Both the position numbers and the translations under genes were made by a program. A stretch of DNA of 64,000 nucleotides from Streptomyces sp. NBC_00582 (lineage in GTDB: Bacteria; Actinomycetota; Actinomycetes; Streptomycetales; Streptomycetaceae), in contig NZ_CP107772.1 in the NCBI RefSeq assembly GCF_036345155.1, positions 4,836,001-4,900,000 of the forward strand. The letters run 5' to 3'. Shown piece by piece: positions 26,001 to 33,541 of this stretch. Below the pieces are notes generated by a model. It was not told the origin of the DNA. It made no database searches and saw only the letters and a program-made list of their open reading frames with translations. Every line of letters starts with the position of its first letter. Position 1 is the stretch's first letter.

Positions 26001-28220
26001 CGAGGTCGTGGTGGCGGAGTCGCCGTCCAGACCGCAGGCGTTGCGCTGGCCGGTCTCGTTGCCGTCGGCGTCCGAGGTGTACTCGGTCAGCTTCACGCCC
26101 TGCTCGCGCTGGGTGCAGGAGTCGACGGAGGCCAGTCGCTTGCGGGACCAGAAGGTCGGGGCGTACGTGGTGCACTTCTTGCCGGCCGCGCAGGCGAGGT
26201 CGGCGGGGGTGTCGAACCAGGGACGGGTCCGGTCGGACTGCTTGGAGTCGAAGTTGGCGTTCGAGCACGCCACGTTCAGGGCGGGGTCGTCGAAGCAGCG
26301 CTCGCGGGCGTTGAACTTCATCCGGCCGAGCGGCTCCTCGGAGAAGAGCGTGGTGGCGCGCTGGCCGTAGTCGATGTGGGAGAGGTAGCCGGCGCGGTCG
26401 TAGGAGACCGCCTTGGCCTCCTTCATGTTGCGCGCGTAGGCGTTCTTCTCCTTCTCCCACCACAGCGACATCGCGTTGCCGGTGGTGTCCACGACGTAGT
26501 CGAGCTGGAAGCGCCAGCCCTGGTCGCAGAAGGAGTCCTCGAACTTCGCGGCGTAGCAGGGGTCCTCGGAGTGGTTGCCGGCGACCGGCACGTTGAGCAC
26601 GGAGTTGGTCTCCGGCTTGCCCGAGGTCCAGCCCGGAAGGCGGTTGAGGCCGAAGTAGTACTGGGTGCCGTCGTCGGTGGTGACGCGCCAGAACTCGCCG
26701 TTGTTGTCACCGTTGCCGGAGCCGTCGATGCCGGTGAGGGCCTTGTAGTCGGCCGCCGTCAGCAGCTCGACGCGCATGTTCTCGCCGCGTGCGCCCTTCC
26801 ACTGCTTGGTGGTGTCGTCGCGCACCAGCTCGGTGGTGGTGCCGTTCAGGGAGAGGACCGCGTTGTTCGAACCCCAGCACTGGTCGCCGGTGAAGTGCTT
26901 GTCGTTGTTGGCGTTCGCGGTGTCGGCGGCGCAGCCCACGAACGTGCGGGTGATGGCGCCGGGGTTGTAGTCCCAGCCCTCACCCACCCAGGAGACCTGG
27001 TTGTTCGTGGAGGACGTACGGCCGTCGGAGGTCTGCGAGCTGTAGCTGAGGGTGACGTTCGGCGCCGGACCGGCAGGGACCTGCGGGGCGGCCATCGTGT
27101 ACGAGTAGCTGAACGCGCCGGAGGAACCGCCCGCCGTCCAGGAACCGGCCGAGACGATCGGGCTGGCGGAGAAGTCACCGCCCGCGCCGGCGCCGTAGGA
27201 GCTGCCCACGAGCAGACCGCCGCCGGAGGAGTCGGCGATCTGCTGGACGGCGTCGGCCGCGTCCTCGTGCCACACGGCGGAGTCGACGCTGCCGGCGTCC
27301 GTGCTCACCGCGCTGTTCGCGGTGGTGGTGCTGCCGGCGGCCGAGGCGAGGTCGGCGGTGTCCAGGGTGACGTTGACGAAGGTCTCGGGGACGTCGGCGG
27401 TGGTGTCGGTGGAGCCCGTGACCTCGTCGGAGGCGCCGTCCTCGCCGGTGTCGGCCTCGGAACCCGAGGAGTCACCGGCGTCCAGCGGCACCTCGACGGT
27501 GTCACCGGTGCGCTCGACCTCGGTGGTCACCGGGGTGCCGGTGGAGCACTCCTCCAGGTCCGGTGTCGTCGCGTAGCAGGACGGCATCAGCGTGAAGGAG
27601 AGCCGGTCCAGCCACTGGGCGCTGTAGGTCTCGGCGAGCTTGGTGGCGTCGATCGAGAGCACCGCGTCACCGGTCGCGGTGTCGGGCGCGTCGACCGCGA
27701 GCAGGAAACCCTGGGCGCCGTTCGCGACGGCGTCGGCCTCGGGTGCGGCGGCGACGCTCCACTGGCCTTCGAGGGCGTCGGCCTGCGCGGGCGTGGCACC
27801 GTCGGGGGCGCCGACTCCGATGGACATCGTGCCGTCGGTGGACTTCGCGACCTCGGTGGTGGCGCCCGCGGTCATGGTGTCGACGGCCTTGGTGCCGGAG
27901 GCCGCGGGCACCTCGGCGACCGCGGCCGGCGCGTACGCCTGCGCGGGGTCGGTCGCGGCGGAGCCGGAGAGCTCCTCGAGGTTGTCGGTCAGCGTCTCGT
28001 CGACCGGGACGGCGTCCGTCTCCTGGAGGTCCTCGAGCTCGACCGTCGTCCGGGGGTCGCTGGGGCCGAACGCCACAGCGCTGGGCAGCAGGGTGACGTT
28101 GAGGGCGAGAACCAGTCCGGCGACGACACCGAGCCGCGTTCTGCGACGGACCAGACGCTCACGCGGCGATCTCGCCAGCGAACCCCTGCCGCACCAGGAC
28201 AGCACCGTATGCACGGCCAA
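20001..28220 (-). CDS. secreted RHS polymorphic toxin with ricin-lectin, Hint and ADP-ribosyltransferase domains
   Basis: The 2739-residue exoprotein starts at TTG 28220 (GGGGGAAGGG just upstream) with a signal peptide (RRTRLGVVAGLVLALNVTLLP). A 350-residue secreted N-terminal region is followed by YD/RHS repeats (YEYDPLGRAVAAWD, YKYNADGQLETYTT and others). A ricin-type beta-trefoil (about 1930-2063; GKCL-like GDLCMDL, GRCVQPN, GLCLAAP) interrupts the repeats. The RHS core motif MGAREYDPGTGRFISADP precedes an Ala/Lys-rich linker. A Hint domain (about 2452-2604) starts at Cys of CPVNSFTPDTKV, has TDGH, and ends with HN. The C-terminal 135 residues have LYRG, FTSWS and EDEHLILG, the R-S-E pattern of ADP-ribosyltransferase toxins. 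Self-cleavage at HN would release the toxin. Upstream TTG 28271 is less likely. Confidence 0.9.
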   Translation of the reverse strand: MAVHTVLSWCGRGSLARSPRERLVRRRTRLGVVAGLVLALNVTLLPSAVAFGPSDPRTTVELEDLQETDAVPVDETLTDNLEELSGSAATDPAQAYAPAAVAEVPAASGTKAVDTMTAGATTEVAKSTDGTMSIGVGAPDGATPAQADALEGQWSVAAAPEADAVANGAQGFLLAVDAPDTATGDAVLSIDATKLAETYSAQWLDRLSFTLMPSCYATTPDLEECSTGTPVTTEVERTGDTVEVPLDAGDSSGSEADTGEDGASDEVTGSTDTTADVPETFVNVTLDTADLASAAGSTTTANSAVSTDAGSVDSAVWHEDAADAVQQIADSSGGGLLVGSSYGAGAGGDFSASPIVSAGSWTAGGSSGAFSYSYTMAAPQVPAGPAPNVTLSYSSQTSDGRTSSTNNQVSWVGEGWDYNPGAITRTFVGCAADTANANNDKHFTGDQCWGSNNAVLSLNGTTTELVRDDTTKQWKGARGENMRVELLTAADYKALTGIDGSGNGDNNGEFWRVTTDDGTQYYFGLNRLPGWTSGKPETNSVLNVPVAGNHSEDPCYAAKFEDSFCDQGWRFQLDYVVDTTGNAMSLWWEKEKNAYARNMKEAKAVSYDRAGYLSHIDYGQRATTLFSEEPLGRMKFNARERCFDDPALNVACSNANFDSKQSDRTRPWFDTPADLACAAGKKCTTYAPTFWSRKRLASVDSCTQREQGVKLTEYTSDADGNETGQRNACGLDGDSATTTSLSKVDSWGLKQSFPWNLTGEYTALWLESISRTGYAVDGSTDRLNPVSFGHNENPLPNRVRNGSSDTNPLFARLRIQDVVSEYGGRTHVDYKAPEGKCLTGADRPTIDKNHSLCYPAYWHADGELEDKRISWFHKYVVDKITEFPRLADAQDIVTTYTYETDSDAVDGALWAKSQSEFSRPKKRTWDDFRGFPVVTTTTGTTDSVGGSVASKSVTRYFRGMNDDVLADDTPEKASDDVKRSVVTTDITGATLATDRKAYAGMVAESLTYPDTSADTTTGWIARTINIPDAPVRLATRNRTDGPDVVSERVTLGKTSTISKASGKAADGLTLHTVTSETEYDATYGLPTKVKDYGDTAVSGDESCTATSYVHNTSGTNYLIGLVAQTVTTTGTSTCSTDLSSSTGSTLVSASRMFYDGATSSTATPTKGLVTRTEAPTGAGTGWETTNPESRTEYDSTGRVTKVTDPTGVYNTTTYTPSSGQVYSIETVTGNKVVSGAVVAGFTDTTTLEPGRGTTIKSTDANGRSETYEYDPLGRAVAAWDATQSVTDDPTVKYTYNIDPKQPVSVVTQSLSDNPSTAAGDGTYQSSTTIYDGLGRERQTQTPAVDGGRLITDTLHNSAGQVRYTRNAYYMEGDPGTDLVVPASESLVPNATSYTYDGLGRVLTVTPVHSSYPQTGESFTNAGKTVTTTDRRTRYEYALDYTVVRQPKGTPASRVWTDALGRTTRQDTFSDTSLTEAGAITTTYDYDLRGDMVTSTDDVGNTRTWKYDALGRVTDTTDPDTGATHTDYDAYGRVDKATDARGQTVAYTYERLNRVEQVKVTPKGATTSTLAQTYAYDGATGGKGQLSSATRYTDGKAYTTTIGGYTADYQPTDMTTALPPGSTAGLTADGFATQYKYTYKYNADGQLETYTTPAAGGLDAEDVVTRYNKAGLPTSVSGKDWYTSEASYSPYGQVLRSTIGEQGHRLWQENTFNESTGELLTSRLIRESATDTAVVPGSEVSKRSYSYDASGNVLSVADRMGTTTDQQCFKYDTLGQLKEAWTTPGGGACVASGKTTAEPVYSDNTVNVSSNNDGYWQSYDYDVLGNRTRKTAYKADPTFTSGTRVTTGDVVTDYKYGTSDTAKNDQPHTLTSYTTSSTTAAGAAVKTRSTQTYDAAGEMETRSTGGDTAQTMTWTWDGKVESVTGFGTDGSGAWIGVGDLCMDLSGGTTTVGTAIQIYVCNGNKSQQFRLKASDTNNDGTVEDGTIGQLMVGGRCVQPNGAAAGAAALIQACDNAVAAQRWQTLSTGQIKHVATGLCLAAPASTVSTDLTLAACNSTVAGQLWKPASKTTYVYDAMGNRLLERTSAGAVLNLPDTKVSLTTAGKVRYVERTYAGVGGPSVTRFREGVNNTAGVSEHVYAQATDLNGTPLAEVRLDGGMQVRAQKKDPWGEDRAISMPMRTKTAFHTGDDDVETGLVHMGAREYDPGTGRFISADPVLDDSDPLQANGYSYANNNPVTHSDPSGLTSSASSFDASIAALDAKIAEYQKTLNRSIGDVILATGWAVFKEFIGWNDVVGCFTQGDLWACGSLLMDAIPWTSVFSKGKKMWRAFKGTMSAVKAFKAAKRAAEIGMKAAKAAKAALIKAKKAAEAAAAEAKRKAREAAKRAAEAVKKKAHTGSKGAKGNPVQAKARAQAQSKGSKGGGKAENKSGGSREGSGKEDSGGGSGGGEGGSCPVNSFTPDTKVLMADGSTKAIKDVKAGDKVLATDPDTGETTAETVTAEIKGKGIKHLVKVTVDTDGKKGSKTAQVTATDGHPFWVPELGEWIDATDLKSGEWLRTSAGTLVQITAVERWTALDATVHNLTVSMLHTYYVVAGAVPVLVHNTGCELNDDGYLYRGVAEGHTSYATAAEGRAVPLGGNSSIAAHVGDNTNSAFTSWSDDPEVAEFFATNLGKKYVGKGVMLRIRIADLEPPIGPSRNIQIHDTPFDKGFFEDEHLILGEIQAHEISFDLGQTWKSVMGG

Positions 28221-28607
28221 GTTGACCCTTCCCCCGTCACACACCATCAGAAGCGCACACAGCGATGCCAATTGGTGAGCATTGACTTACAGACCGAGCA
28301 CGAAAATAAAGACATCGTGAAGATCCGCGTCAAGGTTCCCTGAATCTGTGTTAGCTATGTCACTGATCAAACCCGTGCAAAGAACGGCAAAGAATCGCTC
28401 CAGAGCTCTTTGCGCGGCCGTTGCAAACGCCGCGCCGAGCAAAGGGTGTTGATCTGGCCGGGAGGAGATGTTCATACTCCAACCGCCCAATCCGGCGCGT
28501 CGCGCGCTCGCTACGGCTTGTCACCAGGCCTTAAGGGCACACCGGAAGAGCCATGCCGCGGCGGCGCCCGCCGTACCGCGGTCCAGCCTGTTGTGGAGAA
28601 GGGCCCC
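28221..28607. promoter_or_regulatory. divergent promoter region of the RHS and DNRLRE genes
   Basis: This 387-bp gap is less GC-rich than its surroundings, especially at 28265-28400. It holds a possible leftward or rightward promoter around TTGACT (28283-28288), the repeated phrase CAAAGAA/GCAAAGAA near 28376-28396, and GGAGGAGATGTTCAT near 28460. I could not settle the start sites. No gene is supported within it. Confidence 0.4.
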
Positions 28608-31600
28608 TTGAGCGACCTCGACCCCGCCATGGAATCAAGTCCCCCTGGCAGACGGCGCGTTCGCCGTGCCGTCGCCACGGCCGTGGCGCTGGCCGTGCTG
28701 GCCGGCGGCGGCGCGCTGCTCGCGCTGCGGGACGACGGCGACACCGTCACCGACGCCAAGTCCAAGCGGGCCGCGCAGCCGGTCGACGAGGACGCGGCGC
28801 AGTCACGGGCGCGCAAGAGCGGCAAGAGGGTCGAAGTCGCCGCCCTGACCGACGAGTTCTCGACCACCTACGCGAACCCAAACGGAACCTTTACCTACAC
28901 GGTCTCCGTCGCACCCCTGCGCGCAAAGAACGCCAAGGGCGAGTGGGCGCCGATCGACACCGGTCTTCGCAAGGGCGACAAGGGCTGGCACACCGTCAAC
29001 AGCCCTTATCCGGTGACGTTCTCGGCCGGGGGAAGCGGGGGCGCCCGCAAGGCCTCGGCGCGTACCTCCGGTACGACCGCGCAGTCGGCGGTGTTCCGCA
29101 CCGGAAGCGGAAGCCGCGGCGCCGAGCAGGTCGACGACTCGGCCGAGACCTCGTGGACGCCTCTGCTGACGATGACCGCCGAGAGCCACGAGATCGCGTT
29201 CGACTGGCCGGGCGAGCTGCCCGAGCCGGTGGTCGAGGACAACCGCGCGCTGTACGAGGGCGTCCTGCCCGGCGTGGACCTGATGCTGTCCGCCCGGGAC
29301 ACCGGGTTCACCCACGTCCTGGTCGTCCACACGCCGGAGGCCGCCGAGAAGCTGGCCGCCGACCCGCCGCGCTACCGGGTCACCTCCTCCAGCCTCACCT
29401 TCACCCTCGACCCCGGCACCCACGTGCTGATGGCCAAGGACAGCGCGGGTCAGGAGATCGCCGTCTCGCCCACGCCGTTCCTGTGGGACTCCGCCGGGAC
29501 GCACGGCACGGAGGCCGAGGCGGGCGACGCCGACGCCGAGGCCGCGACCGGCACCAACGAGGACCCCGAGGTCGTCGAGGAGGCGCCGGCGCGCGAGAAC
29601 CCGGACGACGTTCCGGCCGACGAGGTCCCGAACGAGAACCCGGACGACACGAAGAGCGACGCCGACCCCGTCGCCTACGACGGCGTCCGCGCGGCCGCCT
29701 CCGACACCCTCGCCCTGCCCGCGGTGAACGGCCCCGGCGAGGGCGCCCACGCCACCACCGCCGCGGCCGCGTTCGGCGACGACGTGCTGACGATCACCCC
29801 GCCGAGCAGCTATCTCCAGGACACCGAGGACCTGACGTACCCGCTGTTCCTCGACCCCTCCACCACCGGTATCCGCGCCAACTGGACCACGGTCTACAAG
29901 CGGTACCCGAGCTCCAGCTTCTACGACGGCGCGAACTACAACGAGGACACCAAGGAAGCCCGCGTCGGCTTCGAGCGGGAGACCTGGGGCACGGCCCGCT
30001 CGTTCTTCCGGATGAAGCTGAAGAACTCCATCAAGGGCGCGGACGTCTCCAGCGCCACCCTGAAGGTCCTGGAGACCCACTCCTGGTCGTGCAGCAAGCG
30101 CACGGTGCAGCTGTGGGGCACCGGTGACTTCACCTCCAAGACCACCTGGAACCGCCAGCCGTCCTGGAAGCGGAAGATCACCTCGAAGTCCTTCGCCTAC
30201 GGCTGGAAGTCCAACAGCTCCTGCCCGGACGCGTACGTCAACTTCACGGTGACCTCGCTGGCGCAGGACGCCGCCGACGACGGTGTGACCAGCTTCAACC
30301 TGGGCCTGGTGGCCTCGACCTCGTCCTCCGCGCCGACGGGTTCCTCCAGCAGCCTGGAGACGGACACCTACTCCTGGAAGAAGTTCAAGGCCGAGGGCGA
30401 CGGCTCCCCCTCGCTGTCCATCACGTACAACCGGAAGCCGAACACGCCGACCTCCGTCACCATGAGCCCCGGCTCCTGCGACACCTCCGCCTCGCCGTAC
30501 ATCAAGGTCGGCAAGGCGGACACCATCACCATCAGCGGCAAGGCGACCGACCCGGACAGCGACCTCGCCAAGCTGGAGTTCCAGCTGTGGCAGACGGGCA
30601 AGGCCGACACCACGACGAAGACCTTCACCAAGGCCGTGGACGACGGTGAGGTGGGCGGGATCTCCATCCGGTCCTACCTGACCACCGGGGTCACCTACTC
30701 GTGGCGGGTGCGCGCCTGGGACGCCAAGGTCAGCAGCGGCTGGGCGCCCACCGGCGGCGACGGCGTGTGCCGGTTCACCTACGACACCGATCTGCCCGAC
30801 TCCCCCGCCCCGGTCGTCTCGACCGACTTCCCGGGTGACGACGACGGCGACAGCGAGCCCGACGTGTGGTCCGCCAAGCCCTTCGGCAACAGCGGCAGCT
30901 TCACCTTCGCGGTCGGCTCGACCTCCGAGACCGACATCGTGAAGTTCGTCTGGTCCATCAACTCCACCAGCTACGCGGGCTACGCCTGCTCGGGCGGCGT
31001 ACAGGGCACCTCGGGCGGTCTGACCAAGTCCTGCACCACGGCAGTCAAGACCGCCACCATCACCGGCATCAAGCCACCGGCCGCCGGACCCAACACGCTG
31101 TACGTGAAGTCGGTGGACTCGGCGGGCAACATCTCGCCCAACGCCCGCAAGTACTTCTTCTACGTCCAGCCGCGCTCGAGCGCCGACGGCCCCGGCGACC
31201 TGAACGGGGACGGCGACGCCGACTTCGCCCATGTCACCGCCGCCGGAAACCTCTGGATCGACTCGGTGTCGCTGGACGGCACCTGGGTGTCCAGCGCCTT
31301 CGGCACCCACAACAAGGGCACCCTGATCAAGGACGGCGGCACCGCCCCGCACATCTGGGACGGCACCGGCACCTACTCCCTGGTCACCCACAACGGCGAC
31401 TTCGCGCCCGGCGACGGCGTCACCGACTGGGTGGTGCGCACCCCCGAGGGCCGGCTGTTCCTCTACCCCGGCGACGGCTACGGCGCGATCGACGTCAGCA
31501 AGCGCGTCGAGATCCGCCTGCCGTCCAACGCCCCCGCCCCCTCCACCTTCTCGGAGATCAAGTCGGCCGGCGACATCACCGGCGACGGCCAGCCCGAGCT

Positions 31601-32081
31601 GTTCGTGGCGGGCGGAACGGGCGGCGCCGAGCTGTGGGTGTTCACCGGCTACAGCGGCGGCACCTTCAGCGAGGCCGTCAAGATGACGTCCTCCGCGTGG
31701 GGCGCCACGGAGCGGGACTTCGTCGCGATCGGTGACTACAACGGCGACGGCGCGGCCGACATGACGTACCGCACCGCGGCCGGAAACATCGTCCTGCGCA
31801 AGGGCATCCTCGACGGCGACGGGGTGGGCACGGTCCTCGCCAGCCTGGGCACGTCCGCGGCGAGCCTGGACGGCGACGACACCTACGCCGCCACCAGCTA
31901 CACGTACGCGGCGTACCCGCTGATCTACGGCACCCCGGACGTCACCGGCGACGGCCTGCCCGACATCTGGACGACCAACGCGGCCGGTGCCCTGCTCCTC
32001 TACGAGGGCGGCGCCACCGCCATCGGCACGTCGAGCACGCTGCGGTCGAGCGGCTGGGACACGGTCAAGCAACTGGGCTGA
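28608..32081 (+). CDS. secreted DNRLRE / FG-GAP repeat protein
   Basis: The 1157-residue exoprotein starts at TTG 28608, five bases after GGAGAAGG, and has a signal peptide (RRVRRAVATAVALAVLAGGG). The domains are a beta-rich N-terminal region (70-350), an Asp/Glu-rich linker (about 345-400), a DNRLRE domain (about 410-610; FFRMKLKNSIKGADVSSATL and TTWNRQP), a fibronectin-like region (about 610-850) and C-terminal FG-GAP/VCBS repeats with calcium-type DxNGDGxxD loops (DLNGDGDADFAHV, DYNGDGAADMTYR). In WapA-type toxins a DNRLRE domain is fused to RHS; here it is a separate divergent gene. It may anchor or escort the RHS toxin at the wall. Confidence 0.88.
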   Translation: MSDLDPAMESSPPGRRRVRRAVATAVALAVLAGGGALLALRDDGDTVTDAKSKRAAQPVDEDAAQSRARKSGKRVEVAALTDEFSTTYANPNGTFTYTVSVAPLRAKNAKGEWAPIDTGLRKGDKGWHTVNSPYPVTFSAGGSGGARKASARTSGTTAQSAVFRTGSGSRGAEQVDDSAETSWTPLLTMTAESHEIAFDWPGELPEPVVEDNRALYEGVLPGVDLMLSARDTGFTHVLVVHTPEAAEKLAADPPRYRVTSSSLTFTLDPGTHVLMAKDSAGQEIAVSPTPFLWDSAGTHGTEAEAGDADAEAATGTNEDPEVVEEAPARENPDDVPADEVPNENPDDTKSDADPVAYDGVRAAASDTLALPAVNGPGEGAHATTAAAAFGDDVLTITPPSSYLQDTEDLTYPLFLDPSTTGIRANWTTVYKRYPSSSFYDGANYNEDTKEARVGFERETWGTARSFFRMKLKNSIKGADVSSATLKVLETHSWSCSKRTVQLWGTGDFTSKTTWNRQPSWKRKITSKSFAYGWKSNSSCPDAYVNFTVTSLAQDAADDGVTSFNLGLVASTSSSAPTGSSSSLETDTYSWKKFKAEGDGSPSLSITYNRKPNTPTSVTMSPGSCDTSASPYIKVGKADTITISGKATDPDSDLAKLEFQLWQTGKADTTTKTFTKAVDDGEVGGISIRSYLTTGVTYSWRVRAWDAKVSSGWAPTGGDGVCRFTYDTDLPDSPAPVVSTDFPGDDDGDSEPDVWSAKPFGNSGSFTFAVGSTSETDIVKFVWSINSTSYAGYACSGGVQGTSGGLTKSCTTAVKTATITGIKPPAAGPNTLYVKSVDSAGNISPNARKYFFYVQPRSSADGPGDLNGDGDADFAHVTAAGNLWIDSVSLDGTWVSSAFGTHNKGTLIKDGGTAPHIWDGTGTYSLVTHNGDFAPGDGVTDWVVRTPEGRLFLYPGDGYGAIDVSKRVEIRLPSNAPAPSTFSEIKSAGDITGDGQPELFVAGGTGGAELWVFTGYSGGTFSEAVKMTSSAWGATERDFVAIGDYNGDGAADMTYRTAAGNIVLRKGILDGDGVGTVLASLGTSAASLDGDDTYAATSYTYAAYPLIYGTPDVTGDGLPDIWTTNAAGALLLYEGGATAIGTSSTLRSSGWDTVKQLG

Positions 32082-32110
32082 CCGGACCGGGAAACAACGG
32101 ACAAACAGGT

Positions 32111-32151
32111 GGAGCGCGGCTCCCGTTCACGACGAACGGGAGCCGCGCTCC
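32111..32151. terminator. strong hairpin terminator
   Basis: Perfect 18-bp arms (32111-32128 and 32134-32151) enclose the 5-nt loop ACGAC, 30 bp after the DNRLRE/FG-GAP stop. It insulates the glycoside hydrolase gene that follows. Confidence 0.9.
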
Positions 32152-32254
32152 CGCGTGTCCGGGACAACGCCCAGGTCGGGTGGTGTGCCGTAGCCAACAG
32201 CACAGATGAGTCACGGCCTCCGCGGTGGCCGGAAACATCACATAGGCTGCGCTG

Positions 32255-33541
32255 GTGTCTGCTCTGTCCCCCAACCCCCCGTCGCCCTCCCGGCGGCGCC
32301 GTGGTTCCTCGTCGTCGTCCATGGGCCGGCGTCTGCTGGGCACGATCGTCTCGGTCGTCGTCCTCGGCGGAGCCGTCGCGGCGGTGGTGTCCACCTCGGG
32401 GCTCGACCTGTCCTCGCGTGCCCCGGAGAGCGCCGGGGCGTCCGGGGCCGTCGCGGGGAAAGCGGGGGACACGAAGGACGCCTCCCCGGCCGCCGCGCGC
32501 GAGCTCGGGTTCGGGCTGTCCTTCGGCGACACCCTGACCTGGTCCACGGACGCCGAGCTCGGCCGCGCCCTCGACGACGCCGCGGACCTCGGGGTGCACT
32601 GGGTGCGGGTGGACCTGTCCTGGCGGAACATCCAGCCGGACTCCCCCTCCCAGTACCTGTGGGAGCGGTTCGACCGGGTCGTGGACGCCGCGGACAAACG
32701 CGGTCTGGAGGTGCTGCCGACGATCGGCTACACCCCGCGCTGGGCCGCCGCCGCGGACTGCGGGAGCACCAGCCAGACCTGCCCGCCCGCCGACGACGAC
32801 CAGTTCGCCGCCTTCGCGGGCGCCGCCGCCGAGCGGTACTCCGCCCGGGGCGTGCACACCTGGGAGATCTGGAACGAGCCGAACATCAGGCCGTTCTGGC
32901 ACACCGGCCCGGACGCCGAGCGCTACGCCGGCCTGCTGAAGGCGGCCTCGCGGTCCGTGCGGTCCGCCGACTCCAAGGCGTATCTCCTCCTCGGCGGGCT
33001 CGCGGCGGTGAAGACCGACCCGGCCAAGCAGTACGTGTCCCATCAGACGTATCTCGGGGAGCTGGGCCGGCTGGGCGCGCTGGACCAGGTGGACGCCATC
33101 TCCTACCACCCGTACACCTATCCGCTGCTGCCCGGCGCGAAGACGGCGACCGGCACCCGCTTCGAGGAGATCGCCTCGACCAGCGACAGCCTGGTGTCGG
33201 TCCTGCGCCGCTACGGCAAGCCGGACATGCCGGTGTGGGTGACCGAGACCGGGGCGCCGACCTGGTCGCAGGGCACCGCAGCGGACAGCCCGGACGCTCA
33301 GGGCACCCGGCATGTGACGGCGCGGCTGCAGGCCGAGATCGCCACCGACACCGTGCCCGCGGCCGCCGCGATCCCCTCCGTGGCGAAGGTGTTCTGGTTC
33401 GCCTACCGCGACGGCGAGGCGGAGACCGCGGACAGCCGCACCTCCCAGCACTTCGGCCTGCTGTACTCCGACGGACGGCACAAGCCGGCCTTCGCCGCGC
33501 TGCGGAAGGCGATCAGCGACTACCGGGAGCGGCGGGACTGA
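32255..33541 (+). CDS. membrane-anchored clan-A glycoside hydrolase (GH39/GH5-like)
   Basis: The 428-residue protein has a basic N-terminus, one transmembrane segment (LLGTIVSVVVLGGAVAAVV, about residues 27-45) and a TIM-barrel hydrolase domain. The acid/base is Glu208 in TWEIWNEPNI and the nucleophile is Glu331 in VWVTETGAPT, the spacing and motifs of clan GH-A. VRVDLSWRNIQPDSP is the usual early strand. It is predicted to face outward. Its end overlaps the end of the convergent exopolysaccharide operon by 29 bp. This suggests it trims or releases that polymer, which is inference. The start is GTG; no in-frame ATG better fits the anchor. Confidence 0.8.
   Translation: MSALSPNPPSPSRRRRGSSSSSMGRRLLGTIVSVVVLGGAVAAVVSTSGLDLSSRAPESAGASGAVAGKAGDTKDASPAAARELGFGLSFGDTLTWSTDAELGRALDDAADLGVHWVRVDLSWRNIQPDSPSQYLWERFDRVVDAADKRGLEVLPTIGYTPRWAAAADCGSTSQTCPPADDDQFAAFAGAAAERYSARGVHTWEIWNEPNIRPFWHTGPDAERYAGLLKAASRSVRSADSKAYLLLGGLAAVKTDPAKQYVSHQTYLGELGRLGALDQVDAISYHPYTYPLLPGAKTATGTRFEEIASTSDSLVSVLRRYGKPDMPVWVTETGAPTWSQGTAADSPDAQGTRHVTARLQAEIATDTVPAAAAIPSVAKVFWFAYRDGEAETADSRTSQHFGLLYSDGRHKPAFAALRKAISDYRERRD

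Noticed and set aside
21039..28343. A 2434-codon open frame on the plus strand opposite the RHS gene
   Set aside because: It is the GC-rich shadow of the RHS coding strand. It is valine/glycine/arginine rich without domains, while the minus strand has clear RHS, ricin, Hint and ART motifs.
28803..32072. A 1089-codon minus-strand frame opposite the DNRLRE/FG-GAP gene
   Set aside because: Low-complexity Val/Gly/Arg translation with no motif; the plus strand has a signal peptide and DxNGDGxxD repeats.
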